Of a DNA stretch of 64,000 nt, positions 49,354-58,600 are shown piece by piece. The notes beneath the pieces were generated by a model. The model had not been told where the DNA came from and searched no databases. It saw only the letters and a list, made by a program, of their open reading frames with translations. Both the position numbers and the translations under genes were made by a program. Each line of letters begins with the position of its first letter. Position 1 is the stretch's first letter. Location of the stretch: positions 186,001-250,000 of the forward strand of contig NZ_JADVKT010000002.1 of NCBI RefSeq assembly GCF_016508255.1. The letters are read 5' to 3'. The stretch is from Acinetobacter calcoaceticus (GTDB lineage Bacteria > Pseudomonadota > Gammaproteobacteria > Pseudomonadales > Moraxellaceae).

Positions 49354-49785
49354 TTAAAACTTCAGTTTTTTAAGCCCACGGCTTACGCCATCTTGTAAGG
49401 CTGCTTTAATAATAGGGCCAATAAACGGTACTCGACCTTTAAAGCTTATGGTGTAATCCAAGCGCGTACGATTGTTGCCTAAGTCAGTAAATTTCATTAC
49501 GCCACGGTGGGCTTTAATAGGACTAAGGCCACTTGTAATCGCATATTCGATTAACTCATTTTCTTTGTAGACTAAATTTGTTTCTACAAATGAAGGGGTA
49601 AATGGAATAGACATCTTGCGGGCAGAACCTACGCCATTACGTGCGTCTTTCCCGTTGCTAATGCGAGTCACTTTAGCAGGGGCAAAGAGTTTGCTTAGGT
49701 TTTCATGTTCACTCAAGGTTGCAAAGACCTTGTCTACGGGCGCATCAAATTCTTGTACGATGTTGATTTTTTGAGTTTTTAACAT
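49354..49785 (-). CDS. SRPBCC-family protein (polyketide cyclase/START-like)
   Basis: A 143-residue helix-grip protein: INIVQEFDAPVDKVFATLSEHENLSKLF at the start, YAITSGLSPIKAHRGVMKFTDLGNNRTRLDYTISF in the middle and a C-terminal helix. SRPBCC proteins bind hydrophobic ligands. No catalytic residues can be assigned. Single gene. Confidence 0.82.
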   Translation of the reverse strand: MLKTQKINIVQEFDAPVDKVFATLSEHENLSKLFAPAKVTRISNGKDARNGVGSARKMSIPFTPSFVETNLVYKENELIEYAITSGLSPIKAHRGVMKFTDLGNNRTRLDYTISFKGRVPFIGPIIKAALQDGVSRGLKKLKF

Positions 49786-50014
49786 CTTATTCCCTCTAGA
49801 AATTATTTTGACATTGGTAATTGTCAGAATTTGGATGTTAGCACGCTTTTAACAAAGGGGGAATTCTAATCGGTCGGAGTTTTGAGTACTCATCAATTAG
49901 AGGCTGAACTTGTCAATTGACCCAAATAGTAAAACTTATGTCTTAAGTTAACATAGTTAATTTAAATCTAAGCACCTAATATCTATTGTGGGAATAAGAA
50001 CGAGTACAACAAAA

Positions 50015-51088
50015 ATGAATACTGTTCAACCAACAAAACCCGCAGGTGCTATGCGGTATTTAATAAGTAAATTGAGCGTAATGGGCCTCGTGGTCTGTGC
50101 CACAAGTGTATTCGCCGCTAAAGAAATAAAATTAGGAGATTCGGTAATGGGTTATCAAAATCAAGCTGCTTGGCAGCAAATTGAACAATTTCTTCCTCAA
50201 GAATTTCATATTCCTAAAGACCAATTACCCAAAGAAGAATGGTGGGCTTGGAATGGTAATAACATCCATTTAGACACTTATCGAAATCCGAATGCAAAAA
50301 TTAAAGTGATTTTATTTCATGGTGTAGGGACCAATGGCCGACAAATGTCGATGATTTTAGGTAAACCATTGGCTAATCGGGGATATGAAACAATTGCAGT
50401 CGATATGCCCGGCTATGGTGTAACGCAAGTTGGCAAAGGCAAGATCATTAGCTACAACGATTGGGTGCAGGCTGGTAGCGATTTAATTGATATTGAATTA
50501 GCAAAAGATAGTCGTCCAGTTGTGCTTTATGGTTTAAGCGCAGGTGGAATGCTGACCTATCACGTTGCGGCAAAGAGTAAAAAAGTGAAAGCAATTGTTG
50601 GCATGACTTTCCTTGACACAAGTAACCAGAAGGTTAAAGACACTGTGGCAAGTAATTTGTTTATGAGTCGAGTAGGGACGCCTGTTGCACATTTAACTGC
50701 AAAAACACCTTTGGCCTCAATGCGAATTCCAATGAGTTGGGCAAGTAAAATGAGTACTTTGGTCAATAATAAAGAGGCTTTAAAGGCCTTTATGAAAGAT
50801 AAAACCTCGGCTGGCAACTCGGTTTCACTCACATTTTTAGACTCATATATAAACTACAAACCAGAGCTTACACCTGAAGAGTTTGATGTGTGCCCAGTCT
50901 TGTTAACTCAACCCGAAAAAGACCGTTGGACCCCCCTCGATTTAAGTACACCATTTCTTAGCCGTATTCAGAAGGTATCTGTAAAAACCGTAATATTGGA
51001 AAATGCGGGACATTATCCATTAGAGCAACCGGGTTTATCGCAAATGGTTGACGCCATTGATAGCTTTTACAGTACTACAGTGAAATAG
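50015..51088 (+). CDS. secreted alpha/beta hydrolase
   Basis: About 357 residues with an N-terminal signal peptide (RYLISKLSVMGLVVCATSVFA, cleaved before AKE). The hydrolase core has ILFHGVGTNGRQMS, nucleophile in YGLSAGGML (G-x-S-x-G), and a late NAGHYPLEQPG with the catalytic His. It is probably periplasmic. Start uncertain between ATG 50015 and ATG 50051; the latter begins the signal peptide proper. Monocistronic. Substrate unknown. Confidence 0.8.
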   Translation: MNTVQPTKPAGAMRYLISKLSVMGLVVCATSVFAAKEIKLGDSVMGYQNQAAWQQIEQFLPQEFHIPKDQLPKEEWWAWNGNNIHLDTYRNPNAKIKVILFHGVGTNGRQMSMILGKPLANRGYETIAVDMPGYGVTQVGKGKIISYNDWVQAGSDLIDIELAKDSRPVVLYGLSAGGMLTYHVAAKSKKVKAIVGMTFLDTSNQKVKDTVASNLFMSRVGTPVAHLTAKTPLASMRIPMSWASKMSTLVNNKEALKAFMKDKTSAGNSVSLTFLDSYINYKPELTPEEFDVCPVLLTQPEKDRWTPLDLSTPFLSRIQKVSVKTVILENAGHYPLEQPGLSQMVDAIDSFYSTTVK

Positions 51089-51130
51089 CGGGTATTGTGC
51101 CCCGTTTTAATTCTTCTGGTTACGGTTCTT

Positions 51131-52048
51131 TTATTTCGTAATTTTTTTGAGGAAAAGTTGAATAACAGACCAGTTGGTTGAAACCCAGCAAATAAATGAA
51201 CCAGCCGTAACCATTGCTGTTCCTTGCCAAAAGCTTAATGATAATTGAGTTTGTAAAACAAACATCGCCAAAATAGAAGAAATAATCGGGGTGAAATAAG
51301 AGGCCACCACAAGCATGGTAATGTTTCCATGAATAATGCCAATATTCCACGCTGCATAGCCAAAGCCAATTGCAGCAGATGCGACGACAAGTGTTATCAG
51401 CGTCGATAAATCTATAGAGGGAATGGCAAATTGCCCCGAAAGAAGCAGCTTGAGCCATAGCGTTAGGGCAACACATACAAAGAAAATAGAGATTGGGTTT
51501 TGCCCATTACTTATTTTTTTTGTGAGAACACAGTAAAAAGCCCAAATGATGGCACCTACAAAAGCTAAGAGATAGCTTAGAGGGTTGTTATGAAAATTAT
51601 CGACAATACTTTTTAGACTAAAATCGCCATTTCCAGTCTGAATAAAAATAATGCCTGAAATTGAGATGAGTAATCCTAAAATAATAATAAAATTAAATTT
51701 TAATTCTTTAAAAATGACAAAGGCTAAAACCGTTAAGCTTGGCCAAAGGTAGTTAACAATGCTCACTTCAATTGCTTGTTGAGCTGTCTTTGAGTAAGCA
51801 ATCGCAAATGAAAAACACAGCTCATAAGCCACGAAAAGGACTGTACCCAATATTAAATATTTTTTAGGAATCTGCTTAAAGTTTGGAATTCTGAAAATGG
51901 CAAGTAATAGTAAGGCACTTAAAGAATAAATAAGCGTAACACCTAGCTCAGGTCCAATGGCGGCACTGACTTGCTTCATCAGACCGACCAGAGATGCCCA
52001 CATGAGAATGGCGCTTAGACCAATCAATGTTGCTAGATTTTTTGACAT
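51131..52048 (-). CDS. yddG: EamA-family exporter, YddG-like
   Basis: A roughly 305-residue drug/metabolite transporter with ten hydrophobic helices and two EamA repeats: LIGLSAILMWASLVGLMKQV at the start and AIIWAFYCVLTKKIS, IGFGYAAWNIGIIHGN, VASYFTPIISSILA in the second half. The pattern matches YddG, an inner-membrane exporter of aromatic amino acids. The start is the ATG at 52048; the frame stays open upstream to 52237 but that part is AT-rich with no good start. It is divergent from a dehydrogenase gene. Confidence 0.82.
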   Translation of the reverse strand: MSKNLATLIGLSAILMWASLVGLMKQVSAAIGPELGVTLIYSLSALLLLAIFRIPNFKQIPKKYLILGTVLFVAYELCFSFAIAYSKTAQQAIEVSIVNYLWPSLTVLAFVIFKELKFNFIIILGLLISISGIIFIQTGNGDFSLKSIVDNFHNNPLSYLLAFVGAIIWAFYCVLTKKISNGQNPISIFFVCVALTLWLKLLLSGQFAIPSIDLSTLITLVVASAAIGFGYAAWNIGIIHGNITMLVVASYFTPIISSILAMFVLQTQLSLSFWQGTAMVTAGSFICWVSTNWSVIQLFLKKITK

Positions 52049-52252
52049 AAAATTCAGTAAATAACGGTTAAAAAATGGTAAAAGATTGAGTTGTACTAAT
52101 GAAAGGAATAAATTTTCAAGATAGGGAATATAGGACAAATTATATAAAATATAAACAATTAAATTTATTGATTGGTTGAATCTGCTATGTTTGTTTAAGC
52201 ATTCAATTGGGTAAAGAAATTTCGAATAAAATAACATTGTTAAGAGGAAAAT

Positions 52253-53203
52253 ATGGAAGTTATTAAAACGGTTGGTGTGGTAGGTGCAGGTGTAATTGGA
52301 GCAAGTTGGACCGCCTTATTTTTATATAAAGGATTTAAAGTTAAGGTTTACGACCCGTATCCTATAGATGAAGCGATTTTTAAAAAGAGAATATCTGAAA
52401 ATCTAAATGATTTAATGGCGTTAGAGCAGCAGCCACAGCGCAAAGATCATTTACCAGATGCATTACTTAATCTAGAAGTTTTTACCGATTTGAAAGCAGC
52501 AGTTTCAGATGTAGATTTTATTCAAGAAAATGCCCCAGAACGTCTGGATGTAAAACAAAAGCTATATCAAGAAATCACAGCATATTGCCCTGAGCACACC
52601 CTCATTGCTTCAAGTTCATCGGGCTTAAAAGTGACTGATTTTCAAAAAGAGGCGCAACATCCTGAACGTATTTTATTAGGTCATCCTTTTAATCCGCCTC
52701 ATCTTTTACCTTTAGTTGAAATTGTCGGCGGTACTTTGACAGATCCTCAAATTTTAAAACAGGCTTCTGAGTTCTATAAACAACTCGGTAAGCACCCAAT
52801 CATTTTAAATAAAGAAGTCAAAGGGCATGTGGCAAACCGGTTACAGGCTGCACTATGGCGAGAAGCCTTTTCACTGGTCGAACAAGGCGTGTGTTCAGCA
52901 GAAGATGTTGATGTCGCGATTACCAGTGGGCCGGGTTTAAGATGGGCGCTATTTGGGCCATATATTAATATGGAGCTTGCAAACCAAAAGGGTTTTAAAG
53001 AGGCTATTCATCATTTAGGCCCACCAATGACAGAATGGTGGAATGACATGCAAGCATTTCAACATTCGGATGAAACCACCGATTTATTAGAGACAGAAAC
53101 CGAAAAACTTTTAACACAATATAAAGATATAGATTTATATCAAACCCGAGATAAAGGCTTGGTTGATATTTTAAAGCTTAGACAGAAGTTACAGTTAGAT
53201 TAA
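52253..53203 (+). CDS. 3-hydroxyacyl-CoA dehydrogenase-family oxidoreductase
   Basis: A 316-residue protein: NAD motif VGVVGAGVIGASW at the start, QENAPERLDVKQKLY, SSSSGLKVTDFQ, GHPFNPPHLLPLVEIVGG and the C-terminal domain KGHVANRLQAALWREAFSLV. Members oxidise 3-hydroxyacyl-CoA, carnitine or gulonate; the single-domain size and HPFNPPHLLPLVEIVGG resemble carnitine 3-dehydrogenase-like enzymes. GAGG precedes the ATG. Monocistronic, with a terminator downstream. Confidence 0.85.
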   Translation: MEVIKTVGVVGAGVIGASWTALFLYKGFKVKVYDPYPIDEAIFKKRISENLNDLMALEQQPQRKDHLPDALLNLEVFTDLKAAVSDVDFIQENAPERLDVKQKLYQEITAYCPEHTLIASSSSGLKVTDFQKEAQHPERILLGHPFNPPHLLPLVEIVGGTLTDPQILKQASEFYKQLGKHPIILNKEVKGHVANRLQAALWREAFSLVEQGVCSAEDVDVAITSGPGLRWALFGPYINMELANQKGFKEAIHHLGPPMTEWWNDMQAFQHSDETTDLLETETEKLLTQYKDIDLYQTRDKGLVDILKLRQKLQLD

Positions 53204-53254
53204 TTTAGCCTTTTATAGTCTTATCAATTTTCTAATTTCATTCTGATTTATCTG

Positions 53255-53283
53255 AAAGCCTCTTTATGAAAGGGGCTTTTTGT
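53255..53283 (+). terminator. Rho-independent terminator
   Basis: AAAGCC...GGCTTT with inner CTTT/AAAG, followed by TTTTT. Confidence 0.75.
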
Positions 53284-53293
53284 TGTTTTGAAA

Positions 53294-53311
53294 TGCACAG
53301 TTTTTAGTGCA
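53294..53311 (+). promoter_or_regulatory. NtrC-like enhancer site
   Basis: TGCAC and GTGCA arms in TGCACAGTTTTTAGTGCA. NtrC sites follow TGCAC-N7-GTGCA; here the gap is 8, so the fit is imperfect. The site lies about 100-120 bp before the sigma-54 start point, a normal enhancer distance. Confidence 0.4.
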
Positions 53312-53390
53312 GCTTTTTATATTTGAACTTAAATCGCACCTAAACAGCTCAAGTTTAGTATTACTTTTAACCAAAAACGTAATACTAAGC

Positions 53391-53406
53391 TGGCATGTCC
53401 TTTGCA
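53391..53406 (+). promoter_or_regulatory. sigma-54 promoter of the guanidine operon
   Basis: TGGCATGTCCTTTGCA has GG at -24 and GC at -12 with exactly ten bases between, matching the sigma-54 consensus TGGCAC-N5-TTGCA. It gives a start near 53416, just before the riboswitch, so nitrogen limitation and guanidine would both be needed for expression. Confidence 0.8.
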
Positions 53407-53428
53407 TAGTCTTAAACAATCAAAAGTG

Positions 53429-53516
53429 ATCTAGGGTTCCGATACTGTACGTATGACTGGACCGAGAGTTCACGGTTCCTAGCGAACTACACGGAGGGAT
53501 AAAAGCCCGGGAGGAA
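53429..53516 (+). ncRNA. guanidine-I (ykkC) riboswitch
   Basis: The hallmark strings are present in order: CTAGGGTTCCG (53431 on), GACTGGACCGAGAG, then ACACGGAGGGATAAAAGCCC followed by GGGAGG (about 53489-53514). This is the guanidine-I class that binds guanidinium and turns on detoxification or degradation genes. It lies just before the deiminase and carboxylase genes. No terminator hairpin is obvious between 53516 and the start at 53544, so it may regulate translation. Confidence 0.92.
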
Positions 53517-53543
53517 GTCTAAAACTATCCGACAGGAGTAGCT

Positions 53544-54284
53544 ATGAACACTGCAAGTTATCATAACAATCAACCGATTTGGACCGAACTTTTACCCGGA
53601 GGTCATCACTGGTCGGGTCGTATTCAAAAAGGAACTGTTCTTAGATTTACATCACTTGGCGCGCAGGCAAACGTTTCTTTGTTTTGTGTAAATGCTGCCG
53701 ATGTGCTTGAACGATTTAACATGCCTGACAGTTTGAAAGGGCAACATACAGCCTATTTAAAAGCTTCCAATGTACTGTACTCAGACCTTGGTCGTGTCAT
53801 GGCTTCAATTGTTCATGATGATCATGGCTGGAACGATGCGCTTTGTGGCCCAAGCCGACCTGAACAGATTGAAAAGCAATTTGGTACTCGCACCTTTCAG
53901 GATGCCCGCAATGATATGTACCAAAACGGGCTAGATAGTTTGCTCATTGAAATGTGTAAATACGGGCTTGCCAGCCAAGACCTGAGTGCCGCCGTTAACC
54001 TATTTTCTAAAGTTGTGCCAGATGAAAACGGCGCTTTGTCTTACCTAAGTTCTGACAACACCGATCAAACCATTGAACTACGTTTTGAAATGGATTGCCT
54101 ACTATTTTTATCTGCCACGCCGCATGGTTTAGATACCACTCAAATTTATCAACCTGCCGATATTCAATTGAGTTTGTTTAAAGCCGACCTCTTAACAGAC
54201 AGCGATATTTGTCGTGACGCCTGCCCGCAAAATCAGCGTGCCTTTCAAAACACTGCGCGCTACTACGCACTTAGCAATATTTAA
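53544..54284 (+). CDS. carboxyguanidine deiminase subunit / urea carboxylase-associated protein 1
   Basis: A 246-residue DUF1989 protein of the UAAP1 type: WTELLPGGHHWSGRIQKGTVL, VHDDHGWNDALCGPSRPEQI, FQDARNDMYQNGLDSLLIEM and FEMDCLLFLSATPHGLD. The two UAAP proteins were shown in other bacteria to form carboxyguanidine deiminase (CgdAB), which turns carboxyguanidine into allophanate plus ammonia. His, Asp and Cys residues in the HDDHGWNDALCG block are likely catalytic. First gene after the riboswitch; ACAGGAG precedes the ATG. Confidence 0.9.
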   Translation: MNTASYHNNQPIWTELLPGGHHWSGRIQKGTVLRFTSLGAQANVSLFCVNAADVLERFNMPDSLKGQHTAYLKASNVLYSDLGRVMASIVHDDHGWNDALCGPSRPEQIEKQFGTRTFQDARNDMYQNGLDSLLIEMCKYGLASQDLSAAVNLFSKVVPDENGALSYLSSDNTDQTIELRFEMDCLLFLSATPHGLDTTQIYQPADIQLSLFKADLLTDSDICRDACPQNQRAFQNTARYYALSNI

Positions 54285-54299
54285 ATCAGGAGAAGCATC

Positions 54300-54953
54300 A
54301 TGACAGTTTTACAATCATTTGAAAAAGCAGTTTTAAATGAAGTTTGTCCTGCGGGTGAAGCGTGGATGTGTGAGGTTAAAAAGGGCCAATATTTTCGAAT
54401 TATTGATCTGGAGGGAAACCAAGCGGTCGATACTTTGTTTATGAGCGCCGAAAACCCAACTGAACGTTATAGCGCAATGGATACTTTGGCTATTAACCAA
54501 CAGATTTATTTAGAAAAGGGCACCAAGCTCTATAGTAACTTTGGTCGTCCAATTGCGGTTATTCATGATGATAACTGTGGTCGCCATGACACCATTGGCG
54601 GTGCCTGTTCATGTGAAAGTAATACGGTTCGCTATGCACATGAAACGTATCCTATGCATAGTTGCCGTAACAACTTTATGTATGCCTTGGCAAAACACCC
54701 GATTGCAAAAAAGCATGACTTAAATGTCCGTCACATCGGTCCAAATATTAACTTCTTTATGAATGTGCCTGTAACGCCAGACGGTCAGCTTAAATTTGAT
54801 GATGGAATTTCAGCGCCGGGGAAATATGTCGAAGTTCGTGCAGAAATGGATTTAATTGTTTTAATTTCCAATTGTCCGCAGCTCAATAACCCATGTAATG
54901 CCTACAACCCAACCAAAATTCAATTGGTTGTCCGCGAAGCGGAAGGGGTGTAA
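54300..54953 (+). CDS. carboxyguanidine deiminase subunit / urea carboxylase-associated protein 2
   Basis: A 217-residue DUF1989 protein of the UAAP2 type: EAWMCEVKKGQYFRIIDLEGNQAVDTLFM, IHDDNCGRHDTIGGACSCES, and MHSCRNNFMYALAKH. It pairs with the preceding subunit. The D-N-C-G-R-H-D-T and ACSCES stretches hold conserved Cys and His suited to deiminase chemistry. A spacing of 15 bp from subunit 1 and 2 bp to the carboxylase marks one operon. Confidence 0.9.
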   Translation: MTVLQSFEKAVLNEVCPAGEAWMCEVKKGQYFRIIDLEGNQAVDTLFMSAENPTERYSAMDTLAINQQIYLEKGTKLYSNFGRPIAVIHDDNCGRHDTIGGACSCESNTVRYAHETYPMHSCRNNFMYALAKHPIAKKHDLNVRHIGPNINFFMNVPVTPDGQLKFDDGISAPGKYVEVRAEMDLIVLISNCPQLNNPCNAYNPTKIQLVVREAEGV

Positions 54954-54955
54954 GC

Positions 54956-57900
54956 ATGTTTAAAAAAGTTCTGATTGCCAACCGCGGTGCAATTGCCTGT
55001 CGTGTAATTCGCACCCTTAAAAAACTCGGTATTGCTTCGGTTGCAGTTTACTCAGAAGCCGACCGTGATTCTTTACACGTGACGTTGGCTGATGAAGCCT
55101 TCTTAATTGGCGCTGCACCAGCCCATCAAAGTTATTTAAATATTGAAAAAATCCTTGAGGTTGCAAAACAGTCAGGAGCAGAAGCCATTCACCCCGGTTA
55201 TGGTTTTTTGTCTGAAAATGCCGAGTTTTGTGATTTGTGCGAAAACCAAGGCATTGCTTTTATTGGGCCAACCTCAAGCCAAATGCTCGATTTTGGTTTA
55301 AAACATACTGCACGTGAACTCGCAATTAAAAGCAATGTACCTTTACTTCCGGGCAGTTCACTACTTGCCGATGAAGCCGAGGCTTTGTTTGAGGCAGCCC
55401 GTATTGGTTATCCAGTCATGTTGAAAAGTACCGCGGGTGGCGGTGGTATTGGCATGCGTCTGGTCTGGAACGAAACTGAATTAAAAGATGCCTATCAAAC
55501 CGTGTCTTATTTGGCTCAGGTCAATTTTAAAGATGCAGGTTTGTACTTAGAGAAATTTGTACAACATGCACGCCATATCGAAGTTCAAATTTTTGGTGAT
55601 GGGCAAGGGCAAGTCTTAGCGTTGGGTGAGCGCGATTGCTCAGTGCAACGCCGTAATCAGAAAGTAATTGAAGAAACACCTGCGCCACACCTAAATGAAC
55701 AGCAACGTGACTACCTTCAAAAAGTTGCTGTTCAACTGATGCAGTCGGTGAACTACCGCTCGGCTGGTACAGTTGAGTTTGTCATGGACACCGAAAACCA
55801 AGAATTTTATTTCTTAGAAGTTAACACCCGTTTGCAGGTTGAACACGGCGTGACCGAACAAGTGTTTGGGGTCGACTTGGTCGAGTGGATGGTCACTTTG
55901 GCAAGTGGCGATTGGTTAGCACCGACTGAACAGTTGGAGCCAACAGGACATTCAATTCAAGTTCGTCTTTATGCCGAAGACCCGATTAAACAGTTCCAAC
56001 CAAGTGCGGGCTTACTCACTCATGTTAAATTTGACCCACACGCACGGGTCGAAACATGGGTCGAAACTGGTTCAACGGTATCGTCTTTTTATGACCCGAT
56101 GATTGCCAAAATCATTGTGACCGCTGCAACCCGAGAGCAAGCCATACAGGCAATGAGTACTAGTCTTGCAAACACGCAAGTGGCAGGCATTGAAACCAAT
56201 CTGGAATATTTGCAAAACATTATTGCTTGCGATGTATTTGCTTTAGGTACTCAAACCACCCGATTTTTAAATACATTTGAATGGAAAACTCAAAAAATTG
56301 AGGTCTTACAGGCTGGTATTCAAACTGCCATTCAAGACGTAACAGGCCGACTAGGTTATTGGGATGTTGGTGTGCCACCATCTGGGGCCATCGATCCACT
56401 TAGTTTAACTGTAGCAAACCAACTTTTAGCCAATGAACTAAATACCGCAGGGCTTGAATGTACCTTACAAGGCCCAACTCTAAAATTTCACTGTGACAGT
56501 CAAATCGTGATTACGGGCGGTGATATGCCATCGACACTTGACGGTGAACTTGTGCCGATGTGGCAAACCATCAATGTGAAAAAAGGCCAGATTTTAAAAT
56601 GTGGCATTATCCGTTCAGGTTGCCGCAGCTATATTGGCATTAAAGGTGGTTTTGATGTTCCTGACTATTTAGGGTCGCAGGCGACTTTTACTTTGGGGCA
56701 GTTTGGTGGGCATGCAGGCCGTAATTTGTTAATTGGCGATATGTTACCGATTACTGAATATTCAGCTCAATCAACCACAGCTTTAGATCAAGCGCAAATT
56801 CCTAGCTTTACCCAAAACTGGGAAATTGCAGTCATGTATGGGCCACATGGTGCGCCAGACTTTTTCACTAAACAAGATATCGATACGTTCTTTGCCAATG
56901 AGTTTGAAATTCACTATAACTCAAGCCGTACAGGCATTCGTTTAATTGGCCCAAAACCTGAATGGGCGCGTGAAGATGGCGGCGAGGCAGGCTTACATCC
57001 ATCCAATATTCATGACAATGCTTATGCCATTGGGGCAATTGATTTCACTGGAGATATGCCAATTATTTTGGGTCCCGATGGTCCGAGCTTAGGTGGTTTT
57101 GTATGTCCTGCGGTAGTCATTCATTCCGAGCTTTGGAAAATTGGGCAACTTAAAGCAGGCGATAAAGTCAAATTTGTGCCAGTAAGTTATGTGCAAGCAA
57201 AAGCACTCGATCAACAATATCATCAAAGTTTGAGCGTGACTGATACAACGCTGATCGATTTTAATCCAACCATTCAAGCAGAACCTGACACTTTAAAAGA
57301 TGCAGTTTTGGCAATCTTAGAAGGTGAAGCTGATTTACCAAGTGTGACTTATCGTCCAGCAGGAAATAGCTATTTGTTGGTGGAATACGGTGAGTTGGTA
57401 CTCGATCTGAATTTACGCTTCCGTATTCATGCACTCATGCAATGGGTCAAAGATCAAAACATTCAGGGCATTATCGACTTAACACCAGGCATTCGTTCAC
57501 TACAAATTCATTTTGATTCAATCCAGCTCGATCAACTTGAGCTTTTACATAAACTTCAACAAGCAGAAGCCGAATTACCCGACATTCAAAATATGCAGGT
57601 GCCTTCACGGACTGTCTATTTGCCTTTAGCTTGGGAAGACTCGCAGACTCAACTTGCAACTGAGCGCTACACACAAATTGTTCGTCCAGATGCACCATGG
57701 TGCCCAGATAACGTCGAGTTTATTCGCCGTATTAATGGTTTAGCTTCAAAGCAAGCGGTTAAAGATTTGGTTTACAGTGCGAACTATTTGGTGATGGGTT
57801 TAGGCGATGTGTATTTAGGTGCACCCGTTGCGACACCACTCGACCCACGTCAGCGTTTAGTCACCACAAAATATAACCCTGCGCGAACTTGGACACCTGA

Positions 57901-58561
57901 AAATGCTGTCGGCATTGGCGGTGCTTATATGTGTGTGTACGGCATGGAAGGCCCGGGTGGCTACCAGTTTGTTGGCCGTACTACTCAAATGTGGAGCCGC
58001 TACCGTAAAAATGCCGACTTCGAAGAAGGCAAACCGTGGTTATTACGCTTTTTTGACCAAGTTAAGTTTTATGAAGTTTCTGAGACTGAACTTCTGCAAA
58101 TGCGTGAAGACTTTAAGGCAGGCCGTCTACAACTTCGCATTGAAGATGGCGTGCTCAATTTAAAAGAGTACAACGAGTTTTTAAAAACACATCAAGACAG
58201 TATTCAAGCTTTTAAAGACACGCAACAAGCCAATTTTGAAGCTGAGCGCCGCCGTTGGCACGAAGCAGGCTTGCAAGAATATATCTCTGAAAGTCTTGAT
58301 GCGGTTGATGAAGGCGAAACCGTTGCTATTCCCGAAGGAGGTTGCGCAGTCGAATCGCACATGCCGGGTTCAATCTGGAAAATCGAATGTGCATCGGGAG
58401 ATATTGTTGAAGAAGGTGCAACACTCGCAGTCATTGAGGCAATGAAAATTGAAATTCCAATTATTGCGCCCGAACGTATGAAGGTCGAAACCATTACCAT
58501 TGAAAAAGGGCAAACCGTAAAAACGGGGCAAGTGCTATTTACCTTGGCACCTGTCGCTTAA
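54956..58561 (+). CDS. guanidine/urea carboxylase, single-chain biotin enzyme
   Basis: A 1201-residue multidomain enzyme: biotin carboxylase (about 1-445; VLIANRGAIACRVIRTLKKL, GGGGIGMRLVW, DCSVQRRNQKVIEETPAP, LEVNTRLQVEHGVTE), KipA/AHS2 carboxyltransferase domain (about 465-775; QDVTGRLGYWDVGVPPSGAI, SSRTGIRLIGPKPEWAREDG), KipI/AHS1 domain (about 800-1010; GIRSLQIHFDS, VMGLGDVYLGAPVATPLDPR), and a biotinyl domain with EAMKIE (Lys1164). It carboxylates guanidine (or urea) at the expense of ATP. Because it follows a guanidine riboswitch and the deiminase genes, guanidine is the likely substrate; enzymes labelled urea carboxylase in this setting are mostly guanidine carboxylases. Confidence 0.92.
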   Translation: MFKKVLIANRGAIACRVIRTLKKLGIASVAVYSEADRDSLHVTLADEAFLIGAAPAHQSYLNIEKILEVAKQSGAEAIHPGYGFLSENAEFCDLCENQGIAFIGPTSSQMLDFGLKHTARELAIKSNVPLLPGSSLLADEAEALFEAARIGYPVMLKSTAGGGGIGMRLVWNETELKDAYQTVSYLAQVNFKDAGLYLEKFVQHARHIEVQIFGDGQGQVLALGERDCSVQRRNQKVIEETPAPHLNEQQRDYLQKVAVQLMQSVNYRSAGTVEFVMDTENQEFYFLEVNTRLQVEHGVTEQVFGVDLVEWMVTLASGDWLAPTEQLEPTGHSIQVRLYAEDPIKQFQPSAGLLTHVKFDPHARVETWVETGSTVSSFYDPMIAKIIVTAATREQAIQAMSTSLANTQVAGIETNLEYLQNIIACDVFALGTQTTRFLNTFEWKTQKIEVLQAGIQTAIQDVTGRLGYWDVGVPPSGAIDPLSLTVANQLLANELNTAGLECTLQGPTLKFHCDSQIVITGGDMPSTLDGELVPMWQTINVKKGQILKCGIIRSGCRSYIGIKGGFDVPDYLGSQATFTLGQFGGHAGRNLLIGDMLPITEYSAQSTTALDQAQIPSFTQNWEIAVMYGPHGAPDFFTKQDIDTFFANEFEIHYNSSRTGIRLIGPKPEWAREDGGEAGLHPSNIHDNAYAIGAIDFTGDMPIILGPDGPSLGGFVCPAVVIHSELWKIGQLKAGDKVKFVPVSYVQAKALDQQYHQSLSVTDTTLIDFNPTIQAEPDTLKDAVLAILEGEADLPSVTYRPAGNSYLLVEYGELVLDLNLRFRIHALMQWVKDQNIQGIIDLTPGIRSLQIHFDSIQLDQLELLHKLQQAEAELPDIQNMQVPSRTVYLPLAWEDSQTQLATERYTQIVRPDAPWCPDNVEFIRRINGLASKQAVKDLVYSANYLVMGLGDVYLGAPVATPLDPRQRLVTTKYNPARTWTPENAVGIGGAYMCVYGMEGPGGYQFVGRTTQMWSRYRKNADFEEGKPWLLRFFDQVKFYEVSETELLQMREDFKAGRLQLRIEDGVLNLKEYNEFLKTHQDSIQAFKDTQQANFEAERRRWHEAGLQEYISESLDAVDEGETVAIPEGGCAVESHMPGSIWKIECASGDIVEEGATLAVIEAMKIEIPIIAPERMKVETITIEKGQTVKTGQVLFTLAPVA

Positions 58562-58568
58562 ACCAAAA

Positions 58569-58597
58569 GAGAGCATCGATAGTGATGCTCTCTTTTT
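58569..58597 (+). terminator. Rho-independent terminator of the guanidine operon
   Basis: GAGAGCATC (58569-58577) pairs with GATGCTCTC (58584-58592), followed by TTTTT. Confidence 0.9.
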
Positions 58598-58600
58598 ATA

